Shown: positions 8,767 to 17,016 of the stretch, one piece after another
Layout: each line of letters opens with the position of its first letter
Numbering within the stretch: the stretch's first letter is position 1
DNA from: Stenotrophomonas maltophilia
GTDB taxonomy: Bacteria; Pseudomonadota; Gammaproteobacteria; Xanthomonadales; Xanthomonadaceae
Assembly (NCBI RefSeq): GCF_006974125.1
Contig: NZ_CP037858.1
Location: 558,001-622,000 of the forward strand
DNA: 64,000 bases
Direction: 5' to 3'
Made by a program: the position numbers and the translations under genes
Notes under the pieces: model-generated
Seen by the model: the letters and a program-made list of their open reading frames with translations, nothing else
Database searches by the model: none
What the model was told of the DNA's origin: nothing

Positions 8767-8809
8767 GGAATGTCAGTGGACTTGCCGTTTGGCAGGTGAT
8801 TGACATTTC
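8767..8809. promoter_or_regulatory. Imperfect dyad in the adhesin upstream region
   Basis: The left arm 8767-8786 (GGAATGTCAGTGGACTTGCC) pairs with 8791-8809 across a GTTT loop, with a few mismatches. It lies 28-70 bp upstream of the autotransporter start, where it could be an operator or a 5'-UTR hairpin. Confidence 0.4.
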
Positions 8810-8837
8810 AGCGCTCGCCGCGGCGGCTGCGCACTTC

Positions 8838-8942
8838 ATTCCGGCACGGCAATCGCGCATTCCGGCAAATCCACGGCCGGAATCGGCAGCCGGTTATGCA
8901 GAAGCGGCAACGATATCGGCAAGCGCATGCGCAATTCCGGCA
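8838..8942. promoter_or_regulatory. Three direct repeats ATTCCGGCA between adhesin and AraC genes
   Basis: ATTCCGGCA occurs at 8838-8846, 8859-8867 and 8934-8942 in the same orientation, with related ATCGGCA copies between. The first two are 21 bp apart, two helical turns, the usual spacing of AraC half-site pairs. They lie 100-200 bp upstream of the autotransporter start and next to the AraC-family gene, which fits an activator site; binding is inferred. Confidence 0.4.
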
Positions 8943-8974
8943 GAAACCACCCCGAAACCCTTGCGGCGCTTGAT

Positions 8975-9955
8975 TCAGGCCGGCTGGCCGATCTGCGCGG
9001 GAGCGCGCATCAGCGTATCGCGCGGCAGTTCGCCGAAGACCTTGCGGTAATTGTCGGCAAAACGAGAGAGGTCCCAGAGGCCGCAGCTGAGGGCGATCGC
9101 CTTCACCGAACGGCGGCTGGAATCGGCCATCGACAGGCTGCGGCAGGCAGCGCACAGCCGCAGCATGGACAGATAGCGGTTGGGCGAGGTTCCGAACAGA
9201 TCCTCGAAGGCATAGCGCAGGCCGCGTTCGCTGACACCCGCCGCGTCGCATATCTCGTTCATGTAGATGTTGCGGCGCAGGTTGAGCCGCATGAAGTTCT
9301 CCGCCCGCTGCGCGATCAGATAATGCGTGCGCCGCGCGCGGCTGCAACCAGGGCGATCGGCGGCGCCTGCACCGAGCAGGGCCTGCACGTGTTCGTGCAG
9401 CAATCGTTCGGTTTCCTCCGGCTGCAGGCCAGCACCCTGGCCGAGCTGAAGATGCAGTTGCTGATAATGATGGGCGAGTGGTGCCGAATCGTTCGCCAGA
9501 TTGAACAGTGAAAGTGCTTGGCCTGCGGGTGGCGTGCTGCGCAGGCTCAGTTCGGTCAGCTTGCGTTGCACCCGTGCGACCGGCACCAGCATCAGGGTCA
9601 TGTGCGTACCGGGGCTCAGCGTGAACTCGCTGATGCCTTCGGGCATCACCGTCAGCGCCATCCCAGGAGTAAGCGGCACCCCGTGGCACCAGCTCAGTGT
9701 TTCATCGGTCGCGTGCAGATACCCCAGCATCGCCCAGTCGGGTGGCAGCATGAAGCGGCCACGGCAATGGAAGCCGCAGCTGATGCTGCAGAACAGGGCT
9801 TCCTCATGCACGCGCGAAGCGAAGGCCGCCCGCGGCCCGTTGCCATCGAGCAGCAGCAGTTCGACATCGCACACACGAAGTACGCCGCTCAGCGTCGCCA
9901 GATCGATCGATCGCAGGCCGCTGTCGTCGCTGTCTTCTACCCCACCATCGACCAT
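8975..9955 (-). CDS. AraC family transcriptional regulator
   Basis: A 326-aa protein with a C-terminal double helix-turn-helix at about residues 225-320 (first helix pair ...IYMNEICDAAGVSERGLRYAFEDLFGTSPNRYL, second ...VKAIALSCGLWDLSRFADNYRKVFGELP). The N-terminal 200 residues are a probable sensing/dimerisation domain, with LTPGMALTVMPEGISEFTLSPG matching the cupin-like part of AraC regulators that sense small molecules. The downstream neighbour on the same strand, after 236 bp, is the trimeric autotransporter, whose upstream DNA holds 21-bp-phased direct repeats. The tad operon is divergent on the other side. Either may be its target. The ligand is unknown. Confidence 0.85.
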   Translation of the reverse strand: MVDGGVEDSDDSGLRSIDLATLSGVLRVCDVELLLLDGNGPRAAFASRVHEEALFCSISCGFHCRGRFMLPPDWAMLGYLHATDETLSWCHGVPLTPGMALTVMPEGISEFTLSPGTHMTLMLVPVARVQRKLTELSLRSTPPAGQALSLFNLANDSAPLAHHYQQLHLQLGQGAGLQPEETERLLHEHVQALLGAGAADRPGCSRARRTHYLIAQRAENFMRLNLRRNIYMNEICDAAGVSERGLRYAFEDLFGTSPNRYLSMLRLCAACRSLSMADSSRRSVKAIALSCGLWDLSRFADNYRKVFGELPRDTLMRAPAQIGQPA

Positions 9956-10648
9956 GACAGTGTCGTCCCCCCGTTGATCCGCAACACGCTGCGGCCCCCA
10001 CTGCCTGACAGGGCCACACCATTCCTCCAGGAACCTTCGCTATTTCCGGGAGGGCTGCGACCGGTGCCGCGCGACCCACCCTGTTGAAAGCAGCAACTTG
10101 AAACCGAGTATGCCCGATAATCATCGAAGGTAAACCCGAACCCTGCATTGAAGAAAATAGATACACAGATGAAGAAAATGTGGTCGCCAGTGGCACGATT
10201 TTCGCATGCGCCATTTGCGACATCACATTATCTGCACGTCGATGAATCGTTTTGCCAGCGAACGGATATACGTCACAGAAACAGCCTGAAAGTTTAAGGA
10301 TCGACGCGTTTCTGCCGAATTTGCATATAGGTTCCAGTTGCAGCCAACCGCCATTCAGGCAAAGTCGATAACACGGTGATCCGGTCGCTTCAGAACGGCC
10401 ACACCTGGGGGAGCGCATGACCACGACCGTATCGCAGAACAGTTCGGCCACCGGCGCAGCGCCGCGTGGTTGCAACGTTGCGGCCGGTATTTCTCCCGGG
10501 GCCGATTACCCAGAATGAGCACGGCGGGTCATTCCCGTCATGCCACCCCGCCAGGACGTGCGGGGCCCACGGACGATCCCGGCGGAGCCGGGCCACCGCC
10601 CAACAGGTGTCCTGCATCTGCAGACAACAAGTAGAGGGAGACAAGGCC
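9956..10648. other. Long non-coding region upstream of the tad operon
   Basis: No convincing gene is seen in these 693 bp. The part at about 10100-10350 is clearly richer in A and T than its surroundings. It contains a sigma-54-type promoter match at 10191-10206. The part at 10400-10640 is GC-rich and would be transcribed as a long leader of the pilin mRNA. The reading frame of the pilin stays open back to 10466, but the extra residues do not look coding and the pilin has its own good ribosome binding site. Confidence 0.6.
10191..10206 (+). promoter_or_regulatory. Sigma-54 (RpoN)-type -24/-12 promoter candidate for the tad operon
   Basis: TGGCACGATTTTCGCA matches the RpoN consensus TGGCACGN4TTGCW at all but one fixed position (T to C just before the -12 GC), with correct GG-to-GC spacing. 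It points toward flp, whose start codon is about 440 nt downstream. The A/T-rich DNA upstream could hold enhancer-binding sites. A transcript from here would have an unusually long leader. Confidence 0.5.
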
Positions 10649-10852
10649 ATGAACGCATCCATCCGCAAGTTCCTGAAGGAAGAAGATGGTGTCACCGCGC
10701 TCGAGTACGGGCTGCTGGCCGCCGTCATCGCCGGCATCCTGATTGCGGTCGGCAACAAGGAGATCAAGGGGTTCTTCGAGACGCTGTTCAAGAACCTCTC
10801 CGACCTCGCCACCAAGGCCTCCGGGTCGACACCTGCGACCGGCGGCGGCTGA
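10649..10852 (+). CDS. flp: Flp family type IVb pilin
   Basis: A 67-aa prepilin. The short charged leader MNASIRKFLKEEDG is followed by the hydrophobic segment VTALEYGLLAAVIAGILIAV. Cleavage is expected after Gly14, giving a mature pilin with Glu at +5 and Tyr at +6, the Flp signature. The C-terminus is short and ends in TPATGGG, as in other major Flp subunits. The GAGGGAG element 8-14 nt upstream fixes ATG 10649. It is the first gene of the tad operon and the only classical Flp subunit in the locus. Cleavage would be done by the TadV peptidase encoded next. Confidence 0.95.
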   Translation: MNASIRKFLKEEDGVTALEYGLLAAVIAGILIAVGNKEIKGFFETLFKNLSDLATKASGSTPATGGG

Positions 10853-10865
10853 GCCTGCGTGCATC

Positions 10866-10895
10866 GCACATCCCTGCAGCGGTGCTGGGATGTGC
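10866..10895 (+). terminator. Hairpin between flp and tadV, no T-run
   Basis: GCACATCCC (10866-10874) pairs with GGGATGTGC (10887-10895) over a 12-nt loop, 14 nt after the pilin stop codon. Without a T-run it is more likely a partial terminator or a 3'-end stabiliser that keeps pilin mRNA in excess over the assembly genes. Confidence 0.5.
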
Positions 10896-10941
10896 CCGGT
10901 GGCAACTGCAGACTGTCCAATGACGGACGACGGAGCGTGCG

Positions 10942-11487
10942 ATGACGTTGCTGGGACTATTGGCCATCGGCGTGTGCCTGCGGATCGCGATCAGCGATCT
11001 GTATGCCCGCCGGGTGCCCAATGCCTGGCTGCTGTCTGCATCCGTCATTGCCATCGCATTGATCATCGCGGGGCAGTTCAGCGCGCCGCGCCAGCCGTGG
11101 CTTGCCCACGCAGCGGGCGCGGCGCTCGGCCTGGTGGCCCTGCTGCCGTTCTATGCCATCCGCTGGATGGGCGCCGGTGACGTCAAGTTCTTCGCGGTAC
11201 TGGGCCTGATGCTGGGCTGGAAAGCCCTGCTGCCGATCTGGGTGGTGGCCAGTCTCGCGGCCGGCCTGCACGCGGCAGTGATCATTGTTGGCCGCCGTTT
11301 GGGCGTGATGCTGCCTACGGGCCTTCAGATGCAGGTCAACCGCGCCAGCAGCCAATGGCAATCACACCCTGCCCTGCGCGACATGCAGGCCGCCCGCCAG
11401 GGACGACACGGCATTCCCTATGCAGCCTACCTGGCTATCGCCGGCATCGGCTGGGTTCTGGCAAGCGTCTATGGAGGTGTGGCATGA
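10942..11487 (+). CDS. tadV: Prepilin peptidase TadV/CpaA (A24 family)
   Basis: A 181-aa inner-membrane aspartic peptidase with about five hydrophobic helices. The two catalytic aspartates are visible: Asp19 in SDLYARRVPN and Asp80 in the GxGD motif GAGDVKFFA. This is the short form without the N-terminal methyltransferase domain of PilD, as expected for the Tad system. It should cleave Flp and the TadE/TadG pseudopilins on the cytoplasmic side. The stop codon overlaps the next ATG by 4 nt (ATGA), so translation is probably coupled to tadE. Confidence 0.93.
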   Translation: MTLLGLLAIGVCLRIAISDLYARRVPNAWLLSASVIAIALIIAGQFSAPRQPWLAHAAGAALGLVALLPFYAIRWMGAGDVKFFAVLGLMLGWKALLPIWVVASLAAGLHAAVIIVGRRLGVMLPTGLQMQVNRASSQWQSHPALRDMQAARQGRHGIPYAAYLAIAGIGWVLASVYGGVA

Positions 11488-11960
11488 ACATCCGCAATCC
11501 ACGGCGTCAGCGCGGCGTGGCCAGCATCGAATTCGCCCTGATGCTGATGCTGGGCCTGCTGCCACTGCTGCTGTTCACGTTCTCCGGCGTGATGATCATG
11601 GCCGCGCAACAGACATTGGCGACGGCCTCGGCCGAGGGCGCTCGCGCTTCATTGCGCTATGGCAGTGCCAATGAACGGCGTACTGCCGCCTGCGTTGCAG
11701 CCCGCAGTTCGATGCAGTGGCTGTTGAAGTTCTCTGGACAGGGTGTCGACTGCAGCAATGGCGGTAGCAACGCCATCCTGGTCTCCGCACAGGCGCCCTG
11801 CGCCGGCCTGGCCACTGCCCAATGCATGACGGTGACGGTCAGCTATGACTACGCCAGCCATCCCTTCCTGCCGGGCACCGCCACGCTTTACAAGTGGGTG
11901 ATGCAGGCTCCCATCCGTAGTGTCGCGGTCGCCCAGCTCGACCTCGGCAGCGGCAACTGA
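11484..11960 (+). CDS. tadE: TadE-like pseudopilin
   Basis: A 158-aa protein that starts MNIRNPRRQRGVASIEFALM, with a type IVb prepilin motif: Gly11 before the cleavage site and Glu at +5, followed by a hydrophobic helix (about residues 16-38). The rest is a periplasmic domain with three or four cysteines. TadE and TadF are processed by TadV and are minor pilins or assembly adaptors. An upstream extension of the frame exists, but ATG 11484 sits in the ATGA overlap with tadV and is preceded by GGAGG. Only one small pseudopilin of this type is seen, so a separate tadF is missing. Confidence 0.88.
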   Translation: MNIRNPRRQRGVASIEFALMLMLGLLPLLLFTFSGVMIMAAQQTLATASAEGARASLRYGSANERRTAACVAARSSMQWLLKFSGQGVDCSNGGSNAILVSAQAPCAGLATAQCMTVTVSYDYASHPFLPGTATLYKWVMQAPIRSVAVAQLDLGSGN

Positions 11961-11983
11961 CGATCGGTACAGGAGACGGTTCC

Positions 11984-13021
11984 ATGCTCAAGTTGACCCG
12001 CATCGCTGCCGTCGCCCTGATCGGGCTGGCCGTGCTGCTGGCAGTGATCGCCCTGATGATCGGGCGCAAACCGGCCGCGCCGGCGGCGGCTGCCCCCGTC
12101 GCGCACAGCGAAGCCCAGGCGATCACCGTGGTCGAAGCCGTGGCCCGGCTGCCTGCCGGTGAACCGATCACCGCCAACGGCCTGCGCCTGGCGCAGCGGA
12201 CCAACGCGGTAGCCGGTGCTGCCACCACCCTCTCTGCCGTGGTCGGCAAGGTACCGGTGCAGGACATCGCCGAGGGCACCGCCATCAGCAGCAGCGCCCT
12301 GGCACAGGGATTCTCCCTGCAGCTGCGCCCGGGCGAACGCGCACTGGCCGTTCCGGTGGATGAACTTGTCGGTGCTGGAAACCGCATCCTGCCGGGTGAT
12401 TTCGTCGATGTCTTCCTCAACCTGCGCAATGCCCAGCCCAACGCCAGCGGCCCGGCGGAGGCCGCGCAGACCCGCCTGCTGCTGTCACGGCTGCGCGTGC
12501 TCAGCTACGGTCAACAGGACATCGCTCCGGTCACCAGCGATGCAGTCGCCGGCAACGAGGGCGATACCCGCAACGACCCCCGCGCCGCCGACATCACCGG
12601 TAATGGCAGCAGCCATGGCGCTGGCAACGAGGCCACCCAGCCGGCACGCAGCGCGGTGCTGGCAGTGCCGGTGGCCGATGCCAACCGGCTGCTGCTGGGG
12701 GCGCAACAGGGAAAGCTGTTCCTGGCCCTGCGCAACCCGGCTGATACGGGGCAACCTGACCTTGCATTGTTTCCACAGGCGCGTGGCGTGATCGATCCTG
12801 TGCGTGGCCTCGATGCCGAACAGCAGCTCGCACTGCAGCGGCCGGAGAACCACGCCTTCGCCGGCATCGATGGTGATGCCCTCGCCGGCCGCGGCAACAC
12901 CGCTGCCCGCAGCAACCCGGAGGCCCCGGCGCGTGCGCCGGCGGCTCGGCGCAGTGCACCGCGTGCGTCGGGCATCGAGATCATCCGTGGCGACAGCTCC
13001 GCCCCCCGTGGTTCCCTTTGA
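11984..13021 (+). CDS. rcpC: Flp pilus assembly protein CpaB/RcpC
   Basis: A 345-aa protein. A single N-terminal membrane helix (residues about 7-27) is followed by a SAF-like domain (residues 45-110, RLPAGEPITANGLRL and FSLQLRPGERALAVPVDEL), the hallmark of CpaB/RcpC. The protein continues with a periplasmic domain and a low-complexity Ala/Arg-rich tail. RcpC is thought to organise the periplasmic part of the secretin channel. It stands directly before the secretin gene, as in other tad loci. Confidence 0.9.
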   Translation: MLKLTRIAAVALIGLAVLLAVIALMIGRKPAAPAAAAPVAHSEAQAITVVEAVARLPAGEPITANGLRLAQRTNAVAGAATTLSAVVGKVPVQDIAEGTAISSSALAQGFSLQLRPGERALAVPVDELVGAGNRILPGDFVDVFLNLRNAQPNASGPAEAAQTRLLLSRLRVLSYGQQDIAPVTSDAVAGNEGDTRNDPRAADITGNGSSHGAGNEATQPARSAVLAVPVADANRLLLGAQQGKLFLALRNPADTGQPDLALFPQARGVIDPVRGLDAEQQLALQRPENHAFAGIDGDALAGRGNTAARSNPEAPARAPAARRSAPRASGIEIIRGDSSAPRGSL

Positions 13022-13039
13022 CCTGCATCGAGCGCATCC

Positions 13040-14395
13040 ATGACCGAACGCCGCCGCCCACGCCCTTCTCCCCGCCAGCGCTGGCTGGCCCTGCTGCTGG
13101 TGCTGCTGGCTCCGGCGACAAGCGTGGCCGCCGACGATCTCGTGCTGCAGGCGCGTGAGCAGCGCCCATGGACCCTCCCGGCCGATCTGGAACGGGTCGC
13201 CATCGCCGACCCGGGCGTCGCCGACATCGTGATGCTGCGTGGGCAGCGCCAGGCACTGCTGGTCGGAAAGGCGCCGGGTACGACGACGCTCCTGCTGTGG
13301 CACCGCAAGCAGGCCGAGCCGCAACGCCTGCAGGTGCGCGTACAGAGTGCCGTGCAGGGCGCGGCAGACGCAGGCTCGAATGGGCTGGTGTTTACCCAGC
13401 AGGACAACCAGGGCCTGCTGCAGGGAAGCACCGACAGCGTGCTCTCGCACATGCAGGAGCAGAAGACCGCCGCCATGGCGCTGGGCAAGGACGGGCTGCT
13501 TGCCGATGCGTCGACGGTCAGCAGCGGCGGCGTGGTCCAGGTCGAGGTCAAGGTGGTCGAATTCAACAAGACCGCGTTGAAGCAGATCGGCATCAGCTTC
13601 CAGAACCGCAATGGCAACTTCGCCTACGGCTTCGCCCGCCCGGGCGGACAGCTGCCGGGCAATACCGGCATCCTGCCGGGCATGAAGGAAGGCAACTCCG
13701 GCAATGAGGCCGAGTCGCCCATCTCTTCGGCGTTCCGGCTGGTGTTCGGCTCGACCAAGGGCCTGTGGAACGCCGATGTCGACCTGCTGCAGAGCAACGG
13801 CATGGCGCGCGTGCTGGCCGAACCTACCCTCGTCGCATTGTCCGGCCAGAGCGCCAGCTTCCTGGCCGGCGGCGAGCTGCCTATCCTGGAACCGCAGGGA
13901 CTGGGCACCACCACCATCACCTACAAGCCGTTCGGCATCGGCCTGACCGTGACCCCGACGGTGCTGGCCCCCAACCGCATCGCCCTGAAGGTCGCCCCCG
14001 AAGCCAGTGATCTGGACTACAGCAACGCCATTGCCCTCAATGGCGTGCAGATTCCGTCGATCACCACGCGCCGTGCCGACACCACGGTCGAACTTGGCGA
14101 CGGCGAGAGCTTCGTGATCGGTGGCCTTGTCAGCTCCAATGTCGTCTCCAACGTCGGCAAGATTCCCCTGCTGGGCGACCTGCCGATCATCGGTTCGTTC
14201 TTCCGCAACTTCGACTACAAGCGACAGGACAAGGAGCTGGTGATCATCGTCACGCCGCGGCTGGTGCAGCCGCTGGCGCGCAATACCGAGCTGCCGTTGC
14301 CTGGCGAACGCGAAGCCAAGCCGAACCTTCCCGAGTGGGGGGCCTGGCTGCTTGGCCCGATCAGCCAGGATCCGGTACCTGGCTTCTCACGCTGA
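13040..14395 (+). CDS. rcpA: Tad secretin CpaC/RcpA
   Basis: A 451-aa outer-membrane secretin. The signal peptide (about residues 1-30, ending APATSVAAD) is followed by a pilus/secretin N-terminal domain (LVLQAREQRPWTLPADLERVAIADPGVADIVMLR) and the secretin core: VQVEVKVVEFNKTALKQIG, the FLAGGELPI stretch, and the C-terminal GGLVSSN..KIPLLGDLPIIGSFFR motif typical of type II/III secretion family channels. It forms the gated pore through which the Flp pilus passes. No RcpB-like companion gene follows. Confidence 0.93.
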   Translation: MTERRRPRPSPRQRWLALLLVLLAPATSVAADDLVLQAREQRPWTLPADLERVAIADPGVADIVMLRGQRQALLVGKAPGTTTLLLWHRKQAEPQRLQVRVQSAVQGAADAGSNGLVFTQQDNQGLLQGSTDSVLSHMQEQKTAAMALGKDGLLADASTVSSGGVVQVEVKVVEFNKTALKQIGISFQNRNGNFAYGFARPGGQLPGNTGILPGMKEGNSGNEAESPISSAFRLVFGSTKGLWNADVDLLQSNGMARVLAEPTLVALSGQSASFLAGGELPILEPQGLGTTTITYKPFGIGLTVTPTVLAPNRIALKVAPEASDLDYSNAIALNGVQIPSITTRRADTTVELGDGESFVIGGLVSSNVVSNVGKIPLLGDLPIIGSFFRNFDYKRQDKELVIIVTPRLVQPLARNTELPLPGEREAKPNLPEWGAWLLGPISQDPVPGFSR

Positions 14396-14468
14396 TTCTC
14401 ATGATGCCTGCGATACCACGCCCATGCCCTACGCCACCGCCCAGCCGCTGCATCCGCAAGGACCGCCG

Positions 14469-15680
14469 ATGAATCTGGTCCTGTACGGGATGGATCGCGA
14501 ACTGCTGCCCCGGCTGGCGGCGAAACTGCCGCCGACCACCACCCTGCACTGGCAGGACAGCAGCATGCCGACCTCCGCACAGGATCTGCAGCGTGGGCCA
14601 CAGAGCCTGGTGCTGCTCGACTTCCGCCCGGAACACGCCGCGGCCTCCAGCCTGCTGGCGCAACAGCTGCAGCAGACCCAGCCCGACCTGCCTCTGGTCG
14701 CGGTCGGCGCCACCAGCGCCGCCCAGGTCGAAGGCGTGGTGATCGCGCTGCGCGCCGGCCTGCGCGATGTGCTGGACCTGGACAGCGACAACATCGGCAT
14801 CGAGGCTGCATTGCGCCGTGCCCTTTCGCCGCGTCCAGCCGCCACCGCCCAGCATGCGCACAAGGCGCGCCTGATCGTGCTGCTGGGCGTGCGTGCCGGG
14901 GTCGGCACCAGCACCCTTGCCGCGCATCTTTCGGTACTGGCCCAGCAGACCCGCGCACTGGCGCAGGGCGAGGCCCTGCAGCAGGACGGCCTGTTGATGG
15001 AACTGGCGCAGCCGTCCGGCGACCTGGCGCTGTACCTCAACCTGGACAGCCGCTTCCACTACGAAGATGCACTGCGCAACGCCAGCCGCATCGATGCCAC
15101 CCTCGCACGCACCGCGATGGCTCGGCATGACACCGGCCTGGTGCTGCTCGACCGCGCCAGCGGCAGTGATGCCGTGCCGCCGTCGGACCCGGGCGCACTG
15201 CTGCAGCGCCTGCGCAGCGTGTTCGCCAGCGTACTGTGCGATGCCGGTGGCTGCCCGCTGCGGCAGCTGCCGCCCCTGCTGCTGGACCAGGCCGACGAGA
15301 TCTGGCTGGTCACGGACGCGTCGATCGCCACGCTGGTATCGCTCGACCAGGCCTTGAAACACCTGGCCGGCCAGCGCGAACGCGAGAAGCGCCTGCAGCT
15401 GGTGATCAACCGCCACGACGACAGCAGCGGCATGAGCCCCGACCAGATCGCACGCCGATTCGAAGTGCCACTGCTGGCCACGCTACCCGAGCGCCCGCGC
15501 GTGCGCCTGGCGGCCAGCCAGGGGCACCTGCTGCTGCAGGACGCACCGCGCGACCCCTACCTGCGTGCCCTCGCCCCGCTCGTGTCGCGCCTGGATCCGG
15601 CTGCCTGCCCGGTCCAGGCACACGGCCTGCGGGAAAGACTCTCCCTTGCCCTGGGTGGATCGCAATGGAAGACAAGGTAA
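14469..15680 (+). CDS. tadZ: TadZ/CpaE-like pilus localisation ATPase
   Basis: A 403-aa protein with an N-terminal receiver-like domain (about residues 1-120) and a C-terminal MinD/ParA-like domain. The P-loop reads LLGVRAGVGTSTL (residues 138-150) and lacks the lysines of a true deviant Walker A box (KGGxGKT), a known trait of several TadZ proteins, so ATPase activity may be weak or lost. TadZ places the Tad machine at the pole in other bacteria. The start at 14469 is chosen because AAGGA lies 6 nt upstream; an ATG at 14424 has no such element. It overlaps tadA by 16 nt. Confidence 0.88.
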   Translation: MNLVLYGMDRELLPRLAAKLPPTTTLHWQDSSMPTSAQDLQRGPQSLVLLDFRPEHAAASSLLAQQLQQTQPDLPLVAVGATSAAQVEGVVIALRAGLRDVLDLDSDNIGIEAALRRALSPRPAATAQHAHKARLIVLLGVRAGVGTSTLAAHLSVLAQQTRALAQGEALQQDGLLMELAQPSGDLALYLNLDSRFHYEDALRNASRIDATLARTAMARHDTGLVLLDRASGSDAVPPSDPGALLQRLRSVFASVLCDAGGCPLRQLPPLLLDQADEIWLVTDASIATLVSLDQALKHLAGQREREKRLQLVINRHDDSSGMSPDQIARRFEVPLLATLPERPRVRLAASQGHLLLQDAPRDPYLRALAPLVSRLDPAACPVQAHGLRERLSLALGGSQWKTR

Positions 15681-17014
15681 CCCCGTTCCCGCATGCCGCC
15701 ACCCGCCCGGTGCTGCCCGACAGCACCCCGGGACACCTGCCGTTCGCGCAGACCGAGCAGTACCAGAAGGTGCTGTCGGCCGCGCATGAGCACCTGCTCA
15801 ACAGCATCGAGGACGAGCGCATCGACATCGATTCCTGGGCGCCTGACACCATCGCCCGCTGGGTGCAGGTGCAGACGGTCGGCTTCATCCAGGAATGGCG
15901 CATCCCGATCAACGAGGAGGAGATGCAGGTGGTCGCCGAAGGCCTGGTCAAGGAGCTGACCGGCTTCGGCCCGCTCGACGACCTGCTGCACGACCCGACG
16001 ATCGAAGACATCCTGATCAACGGATTCAAGGATGTGCACGTCTCGCAGGGAGGGCAGCTCAAGCGCGCCACCCAGCGATTCACCGACGACACCCACCTTC
16101 TGCGCATCCTGCGCCGCATCCTCGCACCGCTGGGTCGCCGCCTGGACGACTCCAACCCGATGGTCGACGCGCGCCTGCCCAACGGCGGCCGACTCAACGC
16201 GATCATCTCGCCGCTGGCGGTGGATGGGCCGATGGTCTCCATCCGCAAGTTCCGCAAGGACCCGTTCACCCCCGACGAGCTGCTGGCCAAGGGCACCTTC
16301 GATGCGCCGATGCAGGCGCTGCTGAAGGCGATGGTGCTGGGCCGCTGCAACATCCTGGTGTCCGGCGGCACCAGCTCGGGCAAGACCTCGCTGCTGAACG
16401 CCCTGGCCAGCTACGTGCCGCCGAACGAACGCGTGATCACCGTCGAGGACACCGCCGAGCTGTCACTCAACCATCCGCACGTGGTCCGCCTGGAAAGCCG
16501 CATCGGCGGCGCTGAAGGCCATGGTGCGGTGAGCATACGCGACCTGGTCCGCAACAGCCTGCGCATGCGCCCCGACCGTATCGTGGTCGGCGAGGTGCGT
16601 GGTGCCGAAGTCCTGGAGATGCTGCAGGCCATGAACACCGGCCATGACGGATCGATGGCGACCATCCACGCCAACTCGCCCCGTGACTGCCTGTACCGCA
16701 TCGAGATGCTGGCCGGTTTCGCCGGGTTCCAGGGCAGCGAGGACAGCCTGCGCCGGCAGATCGCCAGCGCCATCGACTTCATCGTGCAGATCTCGCGGCT
16801 GGGCAGCGGCCGGCGCGTACTGGTCTCGATCACGGAAATCACCGGTGTCAGCGACAACCTGATCACGACCCAGGAAATGTTCCGTCACGAACTGCAGATC
16901 GACGGCAACGGCAAGGAAACCGATCGCTGGATCGGCCTGGGCTTCCATCCGCATTCGCACAAGCTGGAACCGTTCCGCCAGCAGTTGCGCGAATCGTTGT
17001 ACGGAGACTTCTGA
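15665..17014 (+). CDS. tadA: Tad secretion ATPase TadA/CpaF
   Basis: A 449-aa type II/IV secretion hexameric ATPase. Walker [10 protein letters not shown] lies at residues 233-241, the acidic Walker B-like VVGEVRG at 307-313 and the His box [12 protein letters not shown] at 326-337, with the upstream Asp box around ITVEDTAEL (258-266). The N-terminal helical domain (residues 30-130) matches CpaF. It powers pilus polymerisation at the inner membrane together with TadB and TadC. The start overlaps the end of tadZ. An upstream extension of the frame is antisense-like noise. Confidence 0.95.
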   Translation: MEDKVTPFPHAATRPVLPDSTPGHLPFAQTEQYQKVLSAAHEHLLNSIEDERIDIDSWAPDTIARWVQVQTVGFIQEWRIPINEEEMQVVAEGLVKELTGFGPLDDLLHDPTIEDILINGFKDVHVSQGGQLKRATQRFTDDTHLLRILRRILAPLGRRLDDSNPMVDARLPNGGRLNAIISPLAVDGPMVSIRKFRKDPFTPDELLAKGTFDAPMQALLKAMVLGRCNILVSGGTSSGKTSLLNALASYVPPNERVITVEDTAELSLNHPHVVRLESRIGGAEGHGAVSIRDLVRNSLRMRPDRIVVGEVRGAEVLEMLQAMNTGHDGSMATIHANSPRDCLYRIEMLAGFAGFQGSEDSLRRQIASAIDFIVQISRLGSGRRVLVSITEITGVSDNLITTQEMFRHELQIDGNGKETDRWIGLGFHPHSHKLEPFRQQLRESLYGDF

Positions 17015-17016
17015 GC

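Noticed and set aside
10466..10648. N-terminal extension of the Flp pilin
   Set aside because: The extra 61 residues lack conservation-like features; the proper prepilin leader and a good ribosome binding site are at 10649.
15236..15664. Extended start for tadA
   Set aside because: This stretch is the tadZ gene read in another frame; residue 1 of the CpaF-type protein is at 15665.
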